DNA from: Armatimonadota bacterium
GTDB taxonomy: Bacteria > Sysuimicrobiota > Sysuimicrobiia > Sysuimicrobiales > Kaftiobacteriaceae
Direction of reading: 5' to 3'
Assembly (NCBI GenBank): GCA_031081675.1
Contig: JAVHLZ010000005.1
Coordinates: 48,466 to 112,465, forward strand
Length of the DNA stretch: 64,000 nucleotides
The notes under the pieces were generated by a model. It did not search any database. It was not told the origin of the DNA and was given only the letters and a program-made list of their open reading frames with translations. The position numbers and the translations under genes are program-made. Numbering within the stretch: position 1 is the first letter of the stretch; every line of letters starts with the position of its first letter. Positions 63,518 to 64,000 of the stretch are shown here, one piece after another.

Positions 63518-64000
63518 ATGCCGGATACCGCCCCGCGACGCGCTTCCCGCTCCCGGCTGGACTTCGGCCGGGCCATCGAGACACTGCGCACTTCCCGCGG
63601 CCTCTCCCGGGAGGAGCTGGCACGCCTGGCCCGCATCTCCCGCTCGTATCTCCACGAGGTCGAGCGGGGCCTCAAGCGCCCGTCGGCGGACATCCTGGCC
63701 CGGCTGGCCCGGGCGCTGGGGGTCGGAAGCGCCGCCCTCATGCAGTACGTCGAGGAAATCTCCGCCCCGCCCGACGACGACCGCCTGGTCGCCGTGCAGC
63801 TACCCCTGCGCGGCGGGCGGCCGCTCCCGCTGTTCGAGCCGGGAGGCTCCGGTGGCCGGGACAGCGGGTCGCCGGACCGGGAGGCGCTTGTGGTGGCCGA
63901 GCTGCTGGTCATCGCACGGCGGCTGTCGCCCGCCGACCGGGCGGCCCTGCTGGCTCTGGCGCGGCACTTGCTCCTCCGGTCCTCCCGGGAGAAGGGCTAA
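63518..64000 (+). CDS. XRE-family helix-turn-helix regulator
   Basis: A 160-residue protein with an N-terminal XRE HTH: GRAIETLRTSRGLSREELAR, then ISRSYLHEVERGLKRPSAD, then LARALGVGSAALM. A C-terminal helical segment of about 75 residues (REALVVAELLVIARRL, LARHLLL) may dimerise or sense a signal. ATG 63518 is chosen; TTG 63503 in the same frame is possible. The TAA stop is the last codon of the window. Target genes are unknown, but the TCGCGCGA cluster lies 150-270 bases upstream. Confidence 0.85.
   Translation: MPDTAPRRASRSRLDFGRAIETLRTSRGLSREELARLARISRSYLHEVERGLKRPSADILARLARALGVGSAALMQYVEEISAPPDDDRLVAVQLPLRGGRPLPLFEPGGSGGRDSGSPDREALVVAELLVIARRLSPADRAALLALARHLLLRSSREKG

Overview
The window is about 64 kb of very GC-rich bacterial chromosome (roughly 70% G+C or more by eye, with frequent GTG starts). 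It is packed with core housekeeping genes in short-overlap operons. I see no phage, insertion sequence, CRISPR array or rRNA. Gene order resembles Bacillota and related Terrabacteria: rsmD-coaD-DUF177-rpmF-plsX-fab-rnc, mutS-mutL-miaA-(aminotransferase)-hflX-lexA, rny-ymdB, and rodZ-cinA-recA downstream of ftsK. Other signs agree: ECF-type vitamin transporters under FMN and TPP riboswitches, and SOS boxes of the Gram-positive CGAAC-N4-GTTTG type. No sporulation gene is visible. The best guess is a deep-branching, high-GC Bacillota-like or candidate-phylum Terrabacterium. This placement is inference.

Layout, left to right. 1-1.4 kb: tail of a nucleotide-sugar cluster (DegT aminotransferase, Gfo/Idh dehydrogenase). 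1.4-5.5 kb: vitamin block with a YjbQ protein, an FMN-riboswitch-controlled riboflavin S component followed by an AIR-synthase-like gene, and a TPP-riboswitch-controlled thiamine S component followed by thiamine pyrophosphokinase. 5.5-10 kb: hsp33, rpmB, recG, rsmD, coaD. 10-18.8 kb: a long operon from DUF177 through rpmF, plsX, fabH-D-G-acpP-fabF and rnc to a HIT protein and a CBS-GGDEF protein. 19-22.7 kb: DinB-like protein, HAD phosphatase and glycerol-3-phosphate dehydrogenase behind a possible attenuator. 22.7-31.3 kb: SOS-regulated lexA facing hflX, a DapL-like aminotransferase, miaA, mutL and mutS. 31.5-33.5 kb: diguanylate cyclase, a 52-residue membrane peptide and an orphan regulatory-domain protein.

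33.6-42.1 kb (minus strand): pyrophosphatase, tRNA-Sec, sfsA, selB, selA, a zinc-ribbon membrane peptide, a PHP phosphoesterase, ymdB and RNase Y. 42.1-50.3 kb (minus strand): an apparent SOS-driven operon running recA, recX, a fused UvrD-type helicase and Fe-S nuclease, a YhaO/SbcD-like nuclease and a YhaN-like membrane ATPase. 50.3-53 kb: thpR, cinA, rodZ. 53-60 kb: pseudouridine-phosphate glycosidase and a PfkB kinase, divergent from a complete BMP-type nucleoside ABC transporter. 60-64 kb: ftsK, uppP, a 400-bp gap with four TCGCGCGA palindromes, and an XRE regulator.

Most interesting: the recA-linked end-processing operon; an orphan LeuA-regulatory-like domain found in two unrelated proteins; strong Shine-Dalgarno sites in front of rny and hflX with an in-frame AUC, rather than AUG/GUG/UUG, at the right distance; and the divergent pseudouridine salvage and nucleoside uptake genes.
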